DNA of 64,000 nucleotides from Bdellovibrionales bacterium CG10_big_fil_rev_8_21_14_0_10_45_34 (GTDB taxonomy: Bacteria > Bdellovibrionota > Bdellovibrionia > Bdellovibrionales > 1-14-0-10-45-34), in the NCBI GenBank assembly GCA_002778785.1, contig PEZS01000001.1:1-64000 (forward strand), given 5' to 3'. The notes beneath the pieces were generated by a model, which saw nothing but the letters and a program-made list of their open reading frames with translations, searched no databases and was not told the origin of the DNA. The position numbers and the translations under genes were made by a program. Shown piece by piece: positions 1 through 9,383 of this stretch. Within the stretch, counting starts at the first letter, position 1. The number at the start of each line of letters is the position of its first letter.

Positions 1-74
1 ACCAAGAAACCAAGAAACCAAGAAACCAAGAAACCAAGAAACCAAGAAACCAAGAAACCAAGAAACCAAGAAAC
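1..74. repeat. 8-bp tandem repeat (unit ACCAAGAA)
   Basis: The window opens inside at least nine uninterrupted copies of an 8-bp unit, ending at about base 74, so the full copy number is unknown. The unit contains no T, so no reading frame through it can hit a stop codon on the + strand. The frame of the downstream HNH gene therefore stays open to the window edge. Eight is not a multiple of three, so a gain or loss of a copy would change the frame of anything translated through it. Confidence 0.95.
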
Positions 75-89
75 GAAAGCGAAGGCTGT

Positions 90-1292
90 ATGAAACCAGA
101 CAATGTCTTTTTAAGAAAGCTTCACACTAACGCCGTCGAAAAAACCGCAAAGTATTTAACTGCCGAAGCAGAACTTATCGAGGCTTTAGACGCGGTAGAA
201 AAATATAAGGCCTTTCTACGCCTTGGCTACGGAAGCCTTTGGACTTATTGCACGGAGGCATTGAACCTATCTGAATCCGTAACGGCCTGTTTTATCGGTG
301 TTATGAGAAAATCACGAGAGGTACCCGAGTTAAAAGAAGCCATTCGAGCAGGCGAGTTCTCGGTAGCAAAAGCGAGAAAAATCATCAGTGTCATCACACC
401 AGAGAACAAACAAACATGGCTTAAGCTGTGCAAAACCCTTCCCTGTAAAAAACTAGAAAAGGAAGTCGTGCTTGTTAGCCCGAAAGAAGCTGTTCATGAA
501 GGAGCGAGGTCGGAGCAAGAAAGTCGCATAAAGCTAACGATTGGTGTGAGCGAAGAGCTTTATGAGAAGTTTCAAAGGGCTCAAGATATTTTGTGTCAGC
601 GAACTCAAAGGCCACTTAACTATGAAGCGACACTTGAGCAAATCGTGGAGTTTTTTGTCGAAAAAGCGGATCCAATAAGAAAAGCCCAAAGGGCCACGGA
701 AAAACGGGCCCTGGTAAAAACTAAAAGGACAAGCTGCGACAGGGGGCGAGCGAGACATATAGAAAGGGCAACAAACGTAGCGACTGTAAAATCTAAAGGT
801 ACAACAGGCAACACCGGTCTTAAACACAAAGGAGAGGCGCGTAACAACAGTGAAGACAGTTCAAGGAGATCAAACGAAAATGCTGCAGATTTACTGTTCA
901 CAAGAACAACAAACCTAAGGTTGGAAGAACGAAGCCTAGAGCGCGAGCATCAAAACCTAGAAAAGAGTCACAATAGATTAAACGAAACTGCTAAAAGCCA
1001 GTTGTTCACAAGAACAGTAAAACTAAGGCTTAAAAGAAGGGCCCTGAACCGCGAGAAGCGAAGTCATCGCAAAAGCCTTCCGGCAGAAGTGCGCCACACA
1101 GTGATTTTACGCGATGGAAATCGCTGCGCCCACAAAAACAAAAGGGGCTTTCGCTGCCCTGAAAAAAAGTGGTTGGATTTTCATCATATCGTTCCAGTTT
1201 CGCAAGGAGGCAGAGACAATCCAGAGAATGTTACTATTCTTTGCAAGTCCCATCACCTTCAACATCACGCGGGAGAGAGGCCTTTCAGTTAG
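90..1292 (+). CDS. HNH endonuclease with helical N-terminal domain
   Basis: A 400-residue protein with a C-terminal HNH nuclease module. The final 70 residues carry the pattern LDFHHIVPVSQGG, then an Asn two residues on, then LCKSHH, which is the metal-binding and catalytic signature of HNH enzymes. The first ~200 residues are helical and resemble the DUF222-like front half of HNH proteins that occur in many copies in Bdellovibrio-type genomes. The basic linker (about residues 215-340) holds a duplicated ~19-residue block (LLFTRTTNLRLEERS and QLFTRTVKLRLKRRA). ATG 90 has a close AAGG upstream, so this start is plausible, but the frame is open through the 8-bp repeat and an upstream start is possible. 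The substrate is unknown. It may be a selfish or defensive nuclease, but nothing nearby settles this. Confidence 0.85.
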   Translation: MKPDNVFLRKLHTNAVEKTAKYLTAEAELIEALDAVEKYKAFLRLGYGSLWTYCTEALNLSESVTACFIGVMRKSREVPELKEAIRAGEFSVAKARKIISVITPENKQTWLKLCKTLPCKKLEKEVVLVSPKEAVHEGARSEQESRIKLTIGVSEELYEKFQRAQDILCQRTQRPLNYEATLEQIVEFFVEKADPIRKAQRATEKRALVKTKRTSCDRGRARHIERATNVATVKSKGTTGNTGLKHKGEARNNSEDSSRRSNENAADLLFTRTTNLRLEERSLEREHQNLEKSHNRLNETAKSQLFTRTVKLRLKRRALNREKRSHRKSLPAEVRHTVILRDGNRCAHKNKRGFRCPEKKWLDFHHIVPVSQGGRDNPENVTILCKSHHLQHHAGERPFS

Positions 1293-1451
1293 TCATTGTG
1301 TTGGTTCAAGTATTGGTGATCTAAAACTTGGAATAATCAGAAAGCTCCAGCGTCTCGCGAGGTTTTACGGCCACACGACTGGCGAAAAGTGTTACGAGTG
1401 GCTCGGCGGGAGGTGGGATACGAGTTTGCCAATTCAAACGAGTAGGCCCTG

Positions 1452-2243
1452 CTAACAATAAACTGCTGGCAGGCGGGCGGCGAGTTTAGGAAATGTGCGG
1501 CGGGCGTTTGCGATAGTTTGCAAACTTAAGGCTTCCAGCAAAATGTTATGCAAGGTTGCGACATAAGCGGCAGTATGAGGTAAGAAAACAGGAGTGTTCT
1601 TTTTGCCGCGCATAGGTACTGGCGCCAAAAAAGGAGCATCCGTCTCAACATGAATGCGATCCATCGGTATGGCCTTCACCGTCTCTCTTAATTCTTCAGC
1701 GTTTTTGAAAGTCACAACACCACTGATCGAAATATCAAAACCCTGATCAAGCGCTTGAAACGCTAGCCACCTAGAGCCGGTAAAGCAATGCAATACTCCG
1801 CTCACTTTAGTGCGATACTTTTTTAAAACCTCGACGGTCTCTTTTTCGGCATCTCTGGTGTGAATCTCAACGGGTAGGCCAAAGTGATGCGCCAAACTCA
1901 TTTGCTCCTCAAACACAGAAACCTGGGTTGGGCGCTCGGAATGTTCGTAATAATAATCAAGACCAATCTCGCCAACAGCCACAACTTCAGGCCGAGTAAG
2001 ATTTGCCTCAAAAAAATTGCTAGTGCTCTTTGTCCACTTTTTGGCCTCGTGTGGATGCACTCCCAATGTAGCGCTCACTTGTTTCGGATACTTTGCCGCC
2101 AACTCTAAAACAGTCTCGTGATCTTCTGGCTCCGTCGCTATTGTCACAACGTGATGAACGCCAACCTTTTCAGCCTCGGCAAGGGTTTCCTCTGGCGTGG
2201 TTTCAAGCATATTTAAGTGAGTGTGTAAATCAATCCAGTTCAA
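1452..2243 (-). CDS. tatD: TatD-family metal-dependent DNase
   Basis: A 263-residue TIM-barrel hydrolase of the TatD family, enzymes with 3'-5' exonuclease activity on single-stranded DNA and RNA in the cytoplasm. Metal-ligand motifs are in order: LHTHLN at the N-terminus (HxH), the Glu in VGEIGLDYY, EIHTRDA, LHCFTG and HVETDAPFLAP near residue 205. The length is typical. Translation appears to start at TTG 2243, two bases after the ricT stop, with a GAGGA ribosome site inside the end of ricT. It is therefore the last gene of a tmk-holB-ricT-tatD operon. tatD beside tmk and holB is a widespread arrangement. Confidence 0.93.
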   Translation of the reverse strand: MNWIDLHTHLNMLETTPEETLAEAEKVGVHHVVTIATEPEDHETVLELAAKYPKQVSATLGVHPHEAKKWTKSTSNFFEANLTRPEVVAVGEIGLDYYYEHSERPTQVSVFEEQMSLAHHFGLPVEIHTRDAEKETVEVLKKYRTKVSGVLHCFTGSRWLAFQALDQGFDISISGVVTFKNAEELRETVKAIPMDRIHVETDAPFLAPVPMRGKKNTPVFLPHTAAYVATLHNILLEALSLQTIANARRTFPKLAARLPAVYC

Positions 2244-2245
2244 AT

Positions 2246-3268
2246 TTAATTGTCCTCAAGGGAGCGAAGGTCATCCTCTGAGTCAGAGTCCATGCCATCA
2301 ACAAACTCTTCATTTTTAAAATTTGTGCCGTCGCCGTTTAAGGTGCGATCTTCTATAAGATCGCTGGCTTTCATCTTCTGAAAGTTTCCGTCGTCAAAAA
2401 GTACAACCACTTCTTTTTTAAGAACATCTAACCCCTGGACAACTCCGCAAGCCCCAGTGGTTTTGCACTTTACGCAGCCACCTTTTCTCGGAAGTCCTTT
2501 GCGGGCCTCAAGATAAGCATCTTCTTCGTACGCAAGGCAGCACTTTAGACGGCCACACATACCCGCCACCTTGGTCGGTTTAAGGCTGATCTCTTGATCT
2601 TTAGCCATTTTAATATTCACGCTGTGAAATCTTTTGAGAAATCGGCTACAGCAAACTTCTTGTCCGCAAGGTCCAATACTACCAAGCGCTTTCGTTACAT
2701 CGCGCGCACCAATTTGGCGCAGATCTACTCGCGCCTTTAATTTATGAACCAAGTCTTTTAAAAGCTCTCTAAAATCTACTCTGTTTTGTGCGGTAAAGTA
2801 GACAATGGCCTTTCTAAGATCGAGAGAGTATTCCACGCGTACAAGATTCATGTTCAATCTATAGAAAGTAATGGCGTCTTGAGCCTTCTTTTGAGCTTCC
2901 TTTTCTGTATCGCGCTTTTTGTTGAACTGAGCGAAGTCAGTCGCATCTGCCTTACGTTCAATCTTTGGCACTTTTAGCTTAAGAATATGGTTGTCTATCG
3001 TTAGAGGCGGCCTTGAAACCCATCCAAGCTGAAGCCCTTTCTCAGGCAGCTCTGCCACTACGGCTTCCTCTAAGACGAGCGGCATGTTACGAGCGTCAAA
3101 GTCGAACACCTGGCCCGTATCGGTAAATCGAATGCCTACAATTCTCAGTGGTGAAAACTCGGGCTCTTCTTGAAGCAAAAGGCTGGGCACCTGAGAAAAA
3201 TCAAGAGGGCTTGTTTTACCCAAAAATTCAGAGTCTTTTGGCAAGTTGACGAAATTTATCTGAGACAT
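2246..3268 (-). CDS. ricT: PSP1/RicT-family protein
   Basis: A 340-residue protein with a PSP1 C-terminal domain (RicT/YaaT family). In Bacillus subtilis, RicT belongs to the RicAFT complex, which binds Fe-S clusters and promotes RNase Y-dependent mRNA maturation. The family's cysteine-rich core is clear at about residues 190-250: GPCGQEVCCSRFL followed by AGMCGRLKCCLAYE. A further CVKCKTTGACG motif follows, then an acidic tail. It lies between holB and tatD with short spacings, the gene order seen in many bacteria. The role in this organism, where the Ric partners are not visible, is inferred from the family only. Confidence 0.9.
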   Translation of the reverse strand: MSQINFVNLPKDSEFLGKTSPLDFSQVPSLLLQEEPEFSPLRIVGIRFTDTGQVFDFDARNMPLVLEEAVVAELPEKGLQLGWVSRPPLTIDNHILKLKVPKIERKADATDFAQFNKKRDTEKEAQKKAQDAITFYRLNMNLVRVEYSLDLRKAIVYFTAQNRVDFRELLKDLVHKLKARVDLRQIGARDVTKALGSIGPCGQEVCCSRFLKRFHSVNIKMAKDQEISLKPTKVAGMCGRLKCCLAYEEDAYLEARKGLPRKGGCVKCKTTGACGVVQGLDVLKKEVVVLFDDGNFQKMKASDLIEDRTLNGDGTNFKNEEFVDGMDSDSEDDLRSLEDN

Positions 3269-3276
3269 AGAAGTAT

Positions 3277-4227
3277 TTACCTTTGTAGATGTTGATTGAG
3301 GTCTATTAAGAGTACCTCAAGGCTCAGTGACTTGTCGATAGTCCCTTGCCAATCCCTGGCAACTTGCTGAGATTTTTGGATGAAATCGAAGGGGAGCCCC
3401 CGTACTCGAACCCAGTCTTCAAAATCTTTTTTTCGGTCTAGATGGTACCTTGGAGCAAACCCGTTTGAAATGAGCCACATATCTATCGTGATAGAGCTGA
3501 GAAGTTCTGTGAAATCGTCGATATCAGAGAGCTCCTTAGCTAACTCTTTGCACTGAGGTGCGAACTGAAAACTAGAAGCCGTCGGGCTGAATAAAGCAAA
3601 CATCTTCTCTTTAAGGGCTAAAAACTCTTGAGACTGCCAGCGATCAACCCTTTCTTGAGAACCTAATTCAATCTCTTTGATCCAGTTATAATGGCTGCTG
3701 ATATCATTTGCCGAGGCCGGAGGTATGCGAAAAACCAAACAACGAGAAACAATTGTCGATGCCAGAGAATGCACATTGTCAGTTAAGAGAAAGAAGAATG
3801 TGCTTTCATGCGGCTCTTCTAGGGCTTTAAGTAAAGCATTGTAGGCAGATGCTGTCATTTTGTGAGCTTCTTCAACGATAACAGCGCGGCTTTTGTGAAT
3901 ACTCCTGAGGCCAAGCCATAGCTTAAGCTCTCGAACGCTTTCAACTCCTATCGAGGAGGTGGCTGATTTGATGATAAACAAAGACTCGTGCGCAAATTGT
4001 GAAACTCGTCTGCAAGAGGGGCATGCGCAGTCAGAGGCCCCTACAGATGAGCCTTCAGCAGACTCACTGGTGGAGCCTTCAGAAACCGGACAAATAAGAG
4101 TTTTGAGGGTAGCTACAAGGAGTTTGTGCAAGGATTCTTTAGAGGAGCTTTGCAAAATCCAAGAACTCTTGGCTCGCTCAGATCTAAAAGATTTTAAAAA
4201 CAATCTTGTGCGCTCGTCTTGCATCAT
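3277..4227 (-). CDS. holB: DNA polymerase III delta' subunit (divergent)
   Basis: A clamp-loader delta'-like AAA+ protein of 316 residues, which would help load the sliding clamp during replication. It keeps the zinc-module cysteines (CACPSCRRV), the Walker-B-like IVEEAHKMT, the NALLKALEEP segment and the SRC sensor motif (LASTIVSRC). The usual P-loop near the N-terminus is replaced by a non-glycine sequence, as is normal for delta' subunits that do not bind ATP. The longer reading frame begins at a TTG. The better start is the ATG at 4227, whose ATGA overlaps the tmk stop. The N-terminal zinc module also carries an inserted Ser/Glu-rich stretch. Confidence 0.85.
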   Translation of the reverse strand: MMQDERTRLFLKSFRSERAKSSWILQSSSKESLHKLLVATLKTLICPVSEGSTSESAEGSSVGASDCACPSCRRVSQFAHESLFIIKSATSSIGVESVRELKLWLGLRSIHKSRAVIVEEAHKMTASAYNALLKALEEPHESTFFFLLTDNVHSLASTIVSRCLVFRIPPASANDISSHYNWIKEIELGSQERVDRWQSQEFLALKEKMFALFSPTASSFQFAPQCKELAKELSDIDDFTELLSSITIDMWLISNGFAPRYHLDRKKDFEDWVRVRGLPFDFIQKSQQVARDWQGTIDKSLSLEVLLIDLNQHLQR

Positions 4228-4865
4228 TTTTGGCGGCACCAATCTAAAGCACGAATGTGTGAAGTCAATTCGCTAACAAGTTTCAGACTGTCTTTTGCGG
4301 CGTCAAGCACCAGCCAATTCGGCTGCTCAGAAGCCAGCTTTAAAAAGCCTTCTCTCACTTTTGTGTGAAAGTCCGCGCTCTCCTGCTCCATGCGATCAAG
4401 GGTCTCTCCGTTATGTTGGGCCTTCGCTTGCTTGCGCTTTAAGCTTTCCTCAACAGAGAGATCAAGCAGAACTGTCAAGTCGGGCTTTAAGCTTTCAGTG
4501 GCAAAGTCATTGAGCCATTCCACGGTATTGATTCCTAAATTTCTAGCTACGCCTTGAAAAACCGTCGAGCTGGCAGAAAAACGATCACAAAGCACCCAAG
4601 TGCCATTTTTTAGCGCTGGCTTAATGAGCTGTTCAACATGCTGGGCTCTTGAAGCCTCGTAAAGCAGTAACTCTGCCCTTGGGACGGGCGCGGTCTTAGG
4701 ATCAACTCTCAAAATTATATCTCTGATTTCTTCAGAAAGGGGCGTGCCGCCTGGCTCCCGCGTGTGAATATAATTGATTCTTTCGTGGGTCAAAAAATGA
4801 GAAAGCCCCCGCATAAGAGTCGATTTTCCGGCCCCATCGAGCCCTTCAAAAACAATGAATTTCAC
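4224..4865 (-). CDS. tmk: Thymidylate kinase
   Basis: dTMP kinase (dTMP + ATP to dTDP + ADP), 213 residues from the preferred start. Motifs: P-loop FEGLDGAGKST, the DRF-type substrate loop CDRFSASSTVFQG, the TREPGGTPLSE segment that contacts dTMP, and a lid region with RKQAKAQ. The reading frame continues upstream to an ATG at 4889. An AGGAG ribosome site (4874-4878) sits eight bases before GTG 4865, and the conserved protein begins there, so GTG 4865 is chosen. It is the first gene of the operon with holB, ricT and tatD, and is divergent from the aldolase gene. The promoter region is only about 80 bp. Confidence 0.95.
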   Translation of the reverse strand: MKFIVFEGLDGAGKSTLMRGLSHFLTHERINYIHTREPGGTPLSEEIRDIILRVDPKTAPVPRAELLLYEASRAQHVEQLIKPALKNGTWVLCDRFSASSTVFQGVARNLGINTVEWLNDFATESLKPDLTVLLDLSVEESLKRKQAKAQHNGETLDRMEQESADFHTKVREGFLKLASEQPNWLVLDAAKDSLKLVSELTSHIRALDWCRQK

Positions 4866-4947
4866 GTTCAGATTCTCCTGGCAATGCATCTTGCATTTTG
4901 CTCACTTCGTGAATAGAACCAAGTGGTTTCAAAGAAAGGACCTCAAG

Positions 4948-5871
4948 ATGACCAAAAGAGTCAAAGAGATTTTGAGTTGGTATGGCACAGAGAACGCGGG
5001 AACCCTCACTCAGATGGCCCGAATGATGAATACAGGAAATTTAGCTGGCACGGGCAAGTTAGTGATTTTACCGGTTGATCAAGGTTTTGAACACGGGCCC
5101 ACTCGCAGTTTTGCCAAGAACCCAGAGGCGTTTGACCCCGAGTACCACTATAAGTTGGCTATCGACTCTGGTTGTAACGCCTATGCGGCCCCACTTGGTT
5201 TTATTGAAGCCTGTGCTCGCGAGTTTGCCGGAGAAATCCCGCTTATTTTGAAGGTCAACAATTCAGAAATTCTTTATGATCAAAAAGCCCCTATTTCTGC
5301 CATCACGTCTCATGTAGACGACGCGCTAAGATTGGGTTGTGCGGCGATTGGCTTTACCATCTATCCCGGAAGCGCAGAGCGAAAGCAAATGTACGAAGAG
5401 CTTGCGCAGCTGACTTCAGAGGCAAAGGCCGCAGGCCTTGCTGTCATTGTATGGTCGTATGCTCGCGGAGAGAATTTGAGTAAAGAGGGCGAAACAGGCG
5501 TTGATGTTATTGCATACTCTGCTCACATTGCATGTCAGCTAGGTGCCAACATCGTAAAAGTGAAGCCTCCATCGGGTTTTGTTGAGCAAGCAGCTAATAA
5601 AAAAGCGATCACAGAAAATGAAATACCTACATCCACAATGGCTGAGCGCATTCGCTTTGTTGTAAAAAGTTGTTTTAACGGCAAGCGCGTTGTGATTTTT
5701 AGCGGCGGCGAGGCAAAGACAACTCCGCAATTGTTAGAAGAAGTTAAAGGCCTGGCAGATGGTGGAGCCTTTGGTAGTATTATGGGGCGCAATGCTTTTC
5801 AGCGACCTAAAGCAGAAGCGGTGCAGTTGCTCAAAGATGTTCAAAACATTTTTAAAGAGGCAAGGCCTTAA
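4948..5871 (+). CDS. fbaB: Class I fructose-bisphosphate aldolase (DhnA/FbaB type)
   Basis: A 307-residue Schiff-base aldolase of the archaeal/DhnA type, cleaving fructose 1,6-bisphosphate in glycolysis or making it in gluconeogenesis. Recognisable segments are VILPVDQGFEHGP, VIVWSYARG, the Schiff-base lysine region NIVKVKPPSGF, and the phosphate-binding FSGGEAKT and GSIMGRNAFQR. An in-frame ATG lies upstream at 4855, inside the tmk start region. ATG 4948 is preceded by AAAGGA at 4935-4940 with seven-base spacing and marks where homology begins. The next gene, lysS, starts about 70 bp downstream, so co-transcription is likely. Confidence 0.93.
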   Translation: MTKRVKEILSWYGTENAGTLTQMARMMNTGNLAGTGKLVILPVDQGFEHGPTRSFAKNPEAFDPEYHYKLAIDSGCNAYAAPLGFIEACAREFAGEIPLILKVNNSEILYDQKAPISAITSHVDDALRLGCAAIGFTIYPGSAERKQMYEELAQLTSEAKAAGLAVIVWSYARGENLSKEGETGVDVIAYSAHIACQLGANIVKVKPPSGFVEQAANKKAITENEIPTSTMAERIRFVVKSCFNGKRVVIFSGGEAKTTPQLLEEVKGLADGGAFGSIMGRNAFQRPKAEAVQLLKDVQNIFKEARP

Positions 5872-5943
5872 TGTCTTGAACCTGTTAAGTTGGAGCTATT
5901 TCGGTGTCCGAAGAAATCGGGGCCGTGCTGTAAGGGAAGTATC

Positions 5944-7449
5944 GTGGCAGAGACTTTGAATCCAGAAACTGAACAGATAGATGAAAACATTTTGCGCGCA
6001 GAAAAGCGGCGAAAACTTGAAGCTATGCGAGCGGAAGGAATTAATCCCTACCCTTACAGGTTTGATAAAAATTCAAGCACCACCGAAATCCTTCAAAAAT
6101 TCGAAAGCCTACAAGCCGGAGAAAAAAACCTTGATTCTAAAGGAACTCGCGTAGCCGGAAGACTGATGGCCCGAAGAATCATGGGTAAGGCTTCGTTTTT
6201 GAATATTCGCGACGAAAGCGGCGACCTACAACTCTACATGAGAGTGGGGGAGCTTCCTTCTGAAGATTTAAAGGTTTTCGAACTTTTAGAAATTGGTGAT
6301 ATAATTGGCGTCGAAGGTTTTGTGTTTCGCACTCAAAAAGGAGAGCTAAGTCTTCATTGCGAACGCTTAACTTGCTTATCAAAGTCTTTAGAGCCTTTAC
6401 CAGAAAAGTTTCACGGCATTGCCGACGTTGAAATCAAATATCGCCACCGTCATCTCGATTTAATTATGAGCCATGAGTCACGTGAGGTTTTTAAAACACG
6501 AAGCAAGATTATCAAAGAAATTCGTAGTTACCTTGATGATGCCGGTTTTTTAGAGGTTGAGACACCTATTTTGCAGCCAATCTATGGCGGTGCAGCTGCG
6601 AAGCCGTTTACTACCCACCACAACACACTTGATATGCAGCTTTATCTAAAGATTTCTCCTGAGCTTTATCTGAAGCGCCTGATCGTCGGTGGTTTTGAAA
6701 AGGTCTATGATTTGAATCGAAACTTTCGTAACGAAGGAATTGATCGCTCGCACAATCCCGAATTTACGATGATCGAATGGTACGAGGCCTACACTGACTA
6801 CTTTGATCAAATGGTGCGATTTGAAAATCTGGTGGCCCAAGTAAGTAAGGCTGTTCGCGGAACGACAAAATTCGAGTATCAGGGGCGAGAGATTGATTTT
6901 ACTCCGCCTTGGCCAAGGCTCAAAGTGATTGAAGAGATCAAAAAGAAGTGCGGGTTAGACCCTTACACGCTCAGTGACGGTGAGCTTTTTAAATTGTGCA
7001 GAAGCAAGGGCGTTGCTATTGAGGCCCCTCTCTCGACCGGTGAAATGGTTATGAAGCTGTTTGAAGTTCTCTGTGAGCCAGATATTTGGCACCCTAGTTT
7101 TATTATGGATTTCCCGCTAGAAGTTTCTCCGCTTACTAAGATTCACCGGGAAGACAAAAGACTTGTTGAGCGATTTGAACCCTACGCAGCCGGGATGGAA
7201 ATCGGTAACTCCTATTCGGAGCTGAACGATCCGGTTGATCAGCGGGAGCGTCTAAAACAACAAGAGTCTCAACGTGCAAAAGATGAAGAAGCGCATCCGA
7301 TGGATGAAGACTTTCTTCACGCCATCGACGTAGGAATGCCGCCCACTGGTGGCGTCGGCCTTGGTGTAGAACGTCTTGTAATGATCTTAACGGATCGGCC
7401 CAGCATTAGAGATATTATATTGTTTCCGACAATGAAGTTTAAGCGCTAG
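5944..7449 (+). CDS. lysS: Lysyl-tRNA synthetase (class II)
   Basis: A 501-residue class II aminoacyl-tRNA synthetase charging tRNA-Lys. It has an N-terminal OB-fold anticodon-binding domain (about residues 50-150), motif 2 around FRNEGIDRSHNPEFTMIEWY, and motif 3 GVGLGVERLVMILTD followed by SIRDIILFP. The frame is open from an ATG at 5890, but AAGGGA at 5932-5937 places the start at GTG 5944. This removes an unlikely cysteine-rich leader. The length and motifs match bacterial LysS throughout. No truncation is seen. Confidence 0.96.
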   Translation: MAETLNPETEQIDENILRAEKRRKLEAMRAEGINPYPYRFDKNSSTTEILQKFESLQAGEKNLDSKGTRVAGRLMARRIMGKASFLNIRDESGDLQLYMRVGELPSEDLKVFELLEIGDIIGVEGFVFRTQKGELSLHCERLTCLSKSLEPLPEKFHGIADVEIKYRHRHLDLIMSHESREVFKTRSKIIKEIRSYLDDAGFLEVETPILQPIYGGAAAKPFTTHHNTLDMQLYLKISPELYLKRLIVGGFEKVYDLNRNFRNEGIDRSHNPEFTMIEWYEAYTDYFDQMVRFENLVAQVSKAVRGTTKFEYQGREIDFTPPWPRLKVIEEIKKKCGLDPYTLSDGELFKLCRSKGVAIEAPLSTGEMVMKLFEVLCEPDIWHPSFIMDFPLEVSPLTKIHREDKRLVERFEPYAAGMEIGNSYSELNDPVDQRERLKQQESQRAKDEEAHPMDEDFLHAIDVGMPPTGGVGLGVERLVMILTDRPSIRDIILFPTMKFKR

Positions 7450-7564
7450 CGTTCAGACGTGTGCGCTGAGTTCAAGTGATGAAATTAAGCGCAGAAGCTT
7501 ATGTGCTAAAGCTTAGGCGCTGAAGGAACGATAAGGCATGTCGCCGCCAAAGCATTTGATCATT

Positions 7565-8563
7565 TCACCAATTGCTAAGCTCTGCTTCTAGGATCCCGTC
7601 GAGTCGGCTTTCGATCTGGCCGCGAATTTCGAAGAGCTTTAGCTGCATATCCGTCCAACGTGCCTGATAATTTCTAGATGATGCTCCTTCGCGGATATTA
7701 GCCATTAAACATGGCCTTGAGTTCATTCCATCGGTCTCATTAGATGGTCCATTGATTTTGCTATTGATTTTTGCATCTACTTCTTGCAATAGCGCTGAGT
7801 AAAGGCGCGCGTAAGGTGAATTCAAATTGGGTTGTCTCGGTTTGTTAAAGATTTCAGAAAGTTTTAAAACGTAGAAGCCGTTGCGCGTATCGCGCACAAG
7901 GTTTTGCACAAAAAGGCTTGATTTACCTTCCTTGAACCTCTTGATTTTTGTGCCATAGTCCATTGAACCAACGTAGAGGTGCAGAATTGGAGAAGAATTA
8001 ACTTGCGAGTGCCCCTGCTTGTCGTAGGCAAACAATGCGGCCTGCGTATAGGCGCTCGAGGGGCCCAAACAAGCTGCGTTCATGGCTTGTGTCAGATCAG
8101 CAATAAGAGGCCTCGGCGACCGTGCAGAAGCACTTAGAAGGTCAACAAAGGTTTTCAGGTCTCCACCACTAGGGCGGCATTGAAATCTATTGAAGCGCTT
8201 ATGAACTTTGTCATAGAAGGTGCGTGCGTAAGTTTCGGTGGCACTCGGATCTTGGCGTCTGAGATTCGTATTAAGCTCTGGCATTTCAGAGATTACTTCT
8301 CGAGCGATTTTTGCTGCCATAAAAGCTTTTGAATAGAGCATCTTTTCGGTGGAGCCTATTGCATTTTCGGAATTAAGGAGATCTTGAACTCTATTGGTCG
8401 TGATCATCTCATCAATGGAGGCAATAATCGCGCCTTGTTCTATCAAGCGATCTAGTTTTTCTTCGCATGTAGCATACTGAAACCTAGCGGCTGAAAACGC
8501 CACTAACGCAAACTGAGTCGATAAGACTATCGTCAACTTCAAAACCAATTTAAATGAACTCAT
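7565..8563 (-). CDS. Secreted protein of unknown function
   Basis: A 332-residue protein that I do not recognise. The N-terminus (MSSFKLVLKLTIVLSTQFALVAFSAARF) has a short basic region and a hydrophobic stretch consistent with a Sec signal peptide, so export to the periplasm or outside is likely. The mature part is mixed alpha and polar, with four cysteines spread through it (YATCEEK, RFQCRPS, AACLGPS, RPCLMAN) that could form disulphides. No catalytic motif is evident. It stands alone, converging on lysS and followed upstream by an 820-bp gene-free stretch. Confidence 0.75.
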   Translation of the reverse strand: MSSFKLVLKLTIVLSTQFALVAFSAARFQYATCEEKLDRLIEQGAIIASIDEMITTNRVQDLLNSENAIGSTEKMLYSKAFMAAKIAREVISEMPELNTNLRRQDPSATETYARTFYDKVHKRFNRFQCRPSGGDLKTFVDLLSASARSPRPLIADLTQAMNAACLGPSSAYTQAALFAYDKQGHSQVNSSPILHLYVGSMDYGTKIKRFKEGKSSLFVQNLVRDTRNGFYVLKLSEIFNKPRQPNLNSPYARLYSALLQEVDAKINSKINGPSNETDGMNSRPCLMANIREGASSRNYQARWTDMQLKLFEIRGQIESRLDGILEAELSNW

Positions 8564-9383
8564 CTTTGTCTCCCATTTTTAATCTTCGTCATTGCGTACA
8601 TCTGTCGTCATACTATCTAAGGTATCCAGCACATCTTTGATCAACTTTAATCGCCAATATGATTCAGTTATTTTGGCAGCTATACTTTTTTGCATGCACA
8701 ATTGCCGTTCTACAAACAGGCCGAGTGGCTAACTTCTTTACGTATTGTCGATGCATGGCATTGTCTCCTTAAAGCATTTCAAAGGCTTTAAAAACTGGGC
8801 GATGCCCACCTGTTTAATGGGTGTTAATGGGTGCCGTCCCAAAGTTTGTTGAAAGACAACCCTAGGCCCGGCTAATAGTTTGTGTTGTGGTGATTCTATC
8901 ACAGGAGTTCCCATAATTTGTTGTTTTGAAATCATTCCCAATCTGTTCAAAAGTTCAACACCAGCAGAAATCAAGTATACTTCTGTGGCACCCAAAGCCA
9001 AGGTAGCTCAGATAGTTGAGGTTTTCTATTCTTTGAGCCTTAATGTTACTGTTCTTGCGAACAACTGACTTGCGGAATTTTTACTCGAGCTTTTCGTGCG
9101 AGCGAACCTGTCCTTCGGTTAACCTGTATTTGCAAGCTTCTGTTCCTGTGCCTGCCATTTAGTATATTGTTCATCAATAGAAAAATAATTGAGCTTCGTG
9201 CATTTCGGGCCTGTGCCTAAGGCCCCAACTAAGCGTATCAATTCGAGGCGAGGCTCGTATCGTTTTAGAATCAAATATCAAATTCTTTTAGATTTCCTTA
9301 ACCATGCCCGATACTAGACCTAAGTGAATACAGGTGGCGGCATTCGCCCCTGAAAAATAGTTCTTATCTCATGGGGTTGTGCG
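8564..9383. other. 820-bp stretch without a convincing gene
   Basis: Only short overlapping reading frames on both strands around 8738-9068, none with a recognisable product or good ribosome site. A 10-bp direct duplication (TTAATGGGTG twice) occupies 8814-8833. A tRNA D-arm-like string (GGTAGCTCAG, near 9001) is not followed by a T-arm in register. The stretch may hold the promoters of the two flanking genes and possibly decayed sequence. Confidence 0.6.

Noticed and set aside
8738-9001. 87-codon minus-strand frame
   Set aside because: No ribosome site, no recognisable product, and an equally long frame on the other strand overlaps it.
8992-9070. tRNA-like string GGTAGCTCAG near 9001
   Set aside because: The D-arm-like motif is not followed by an anticodon arm, T-arm or acceptor in register, and no CCA end fits.
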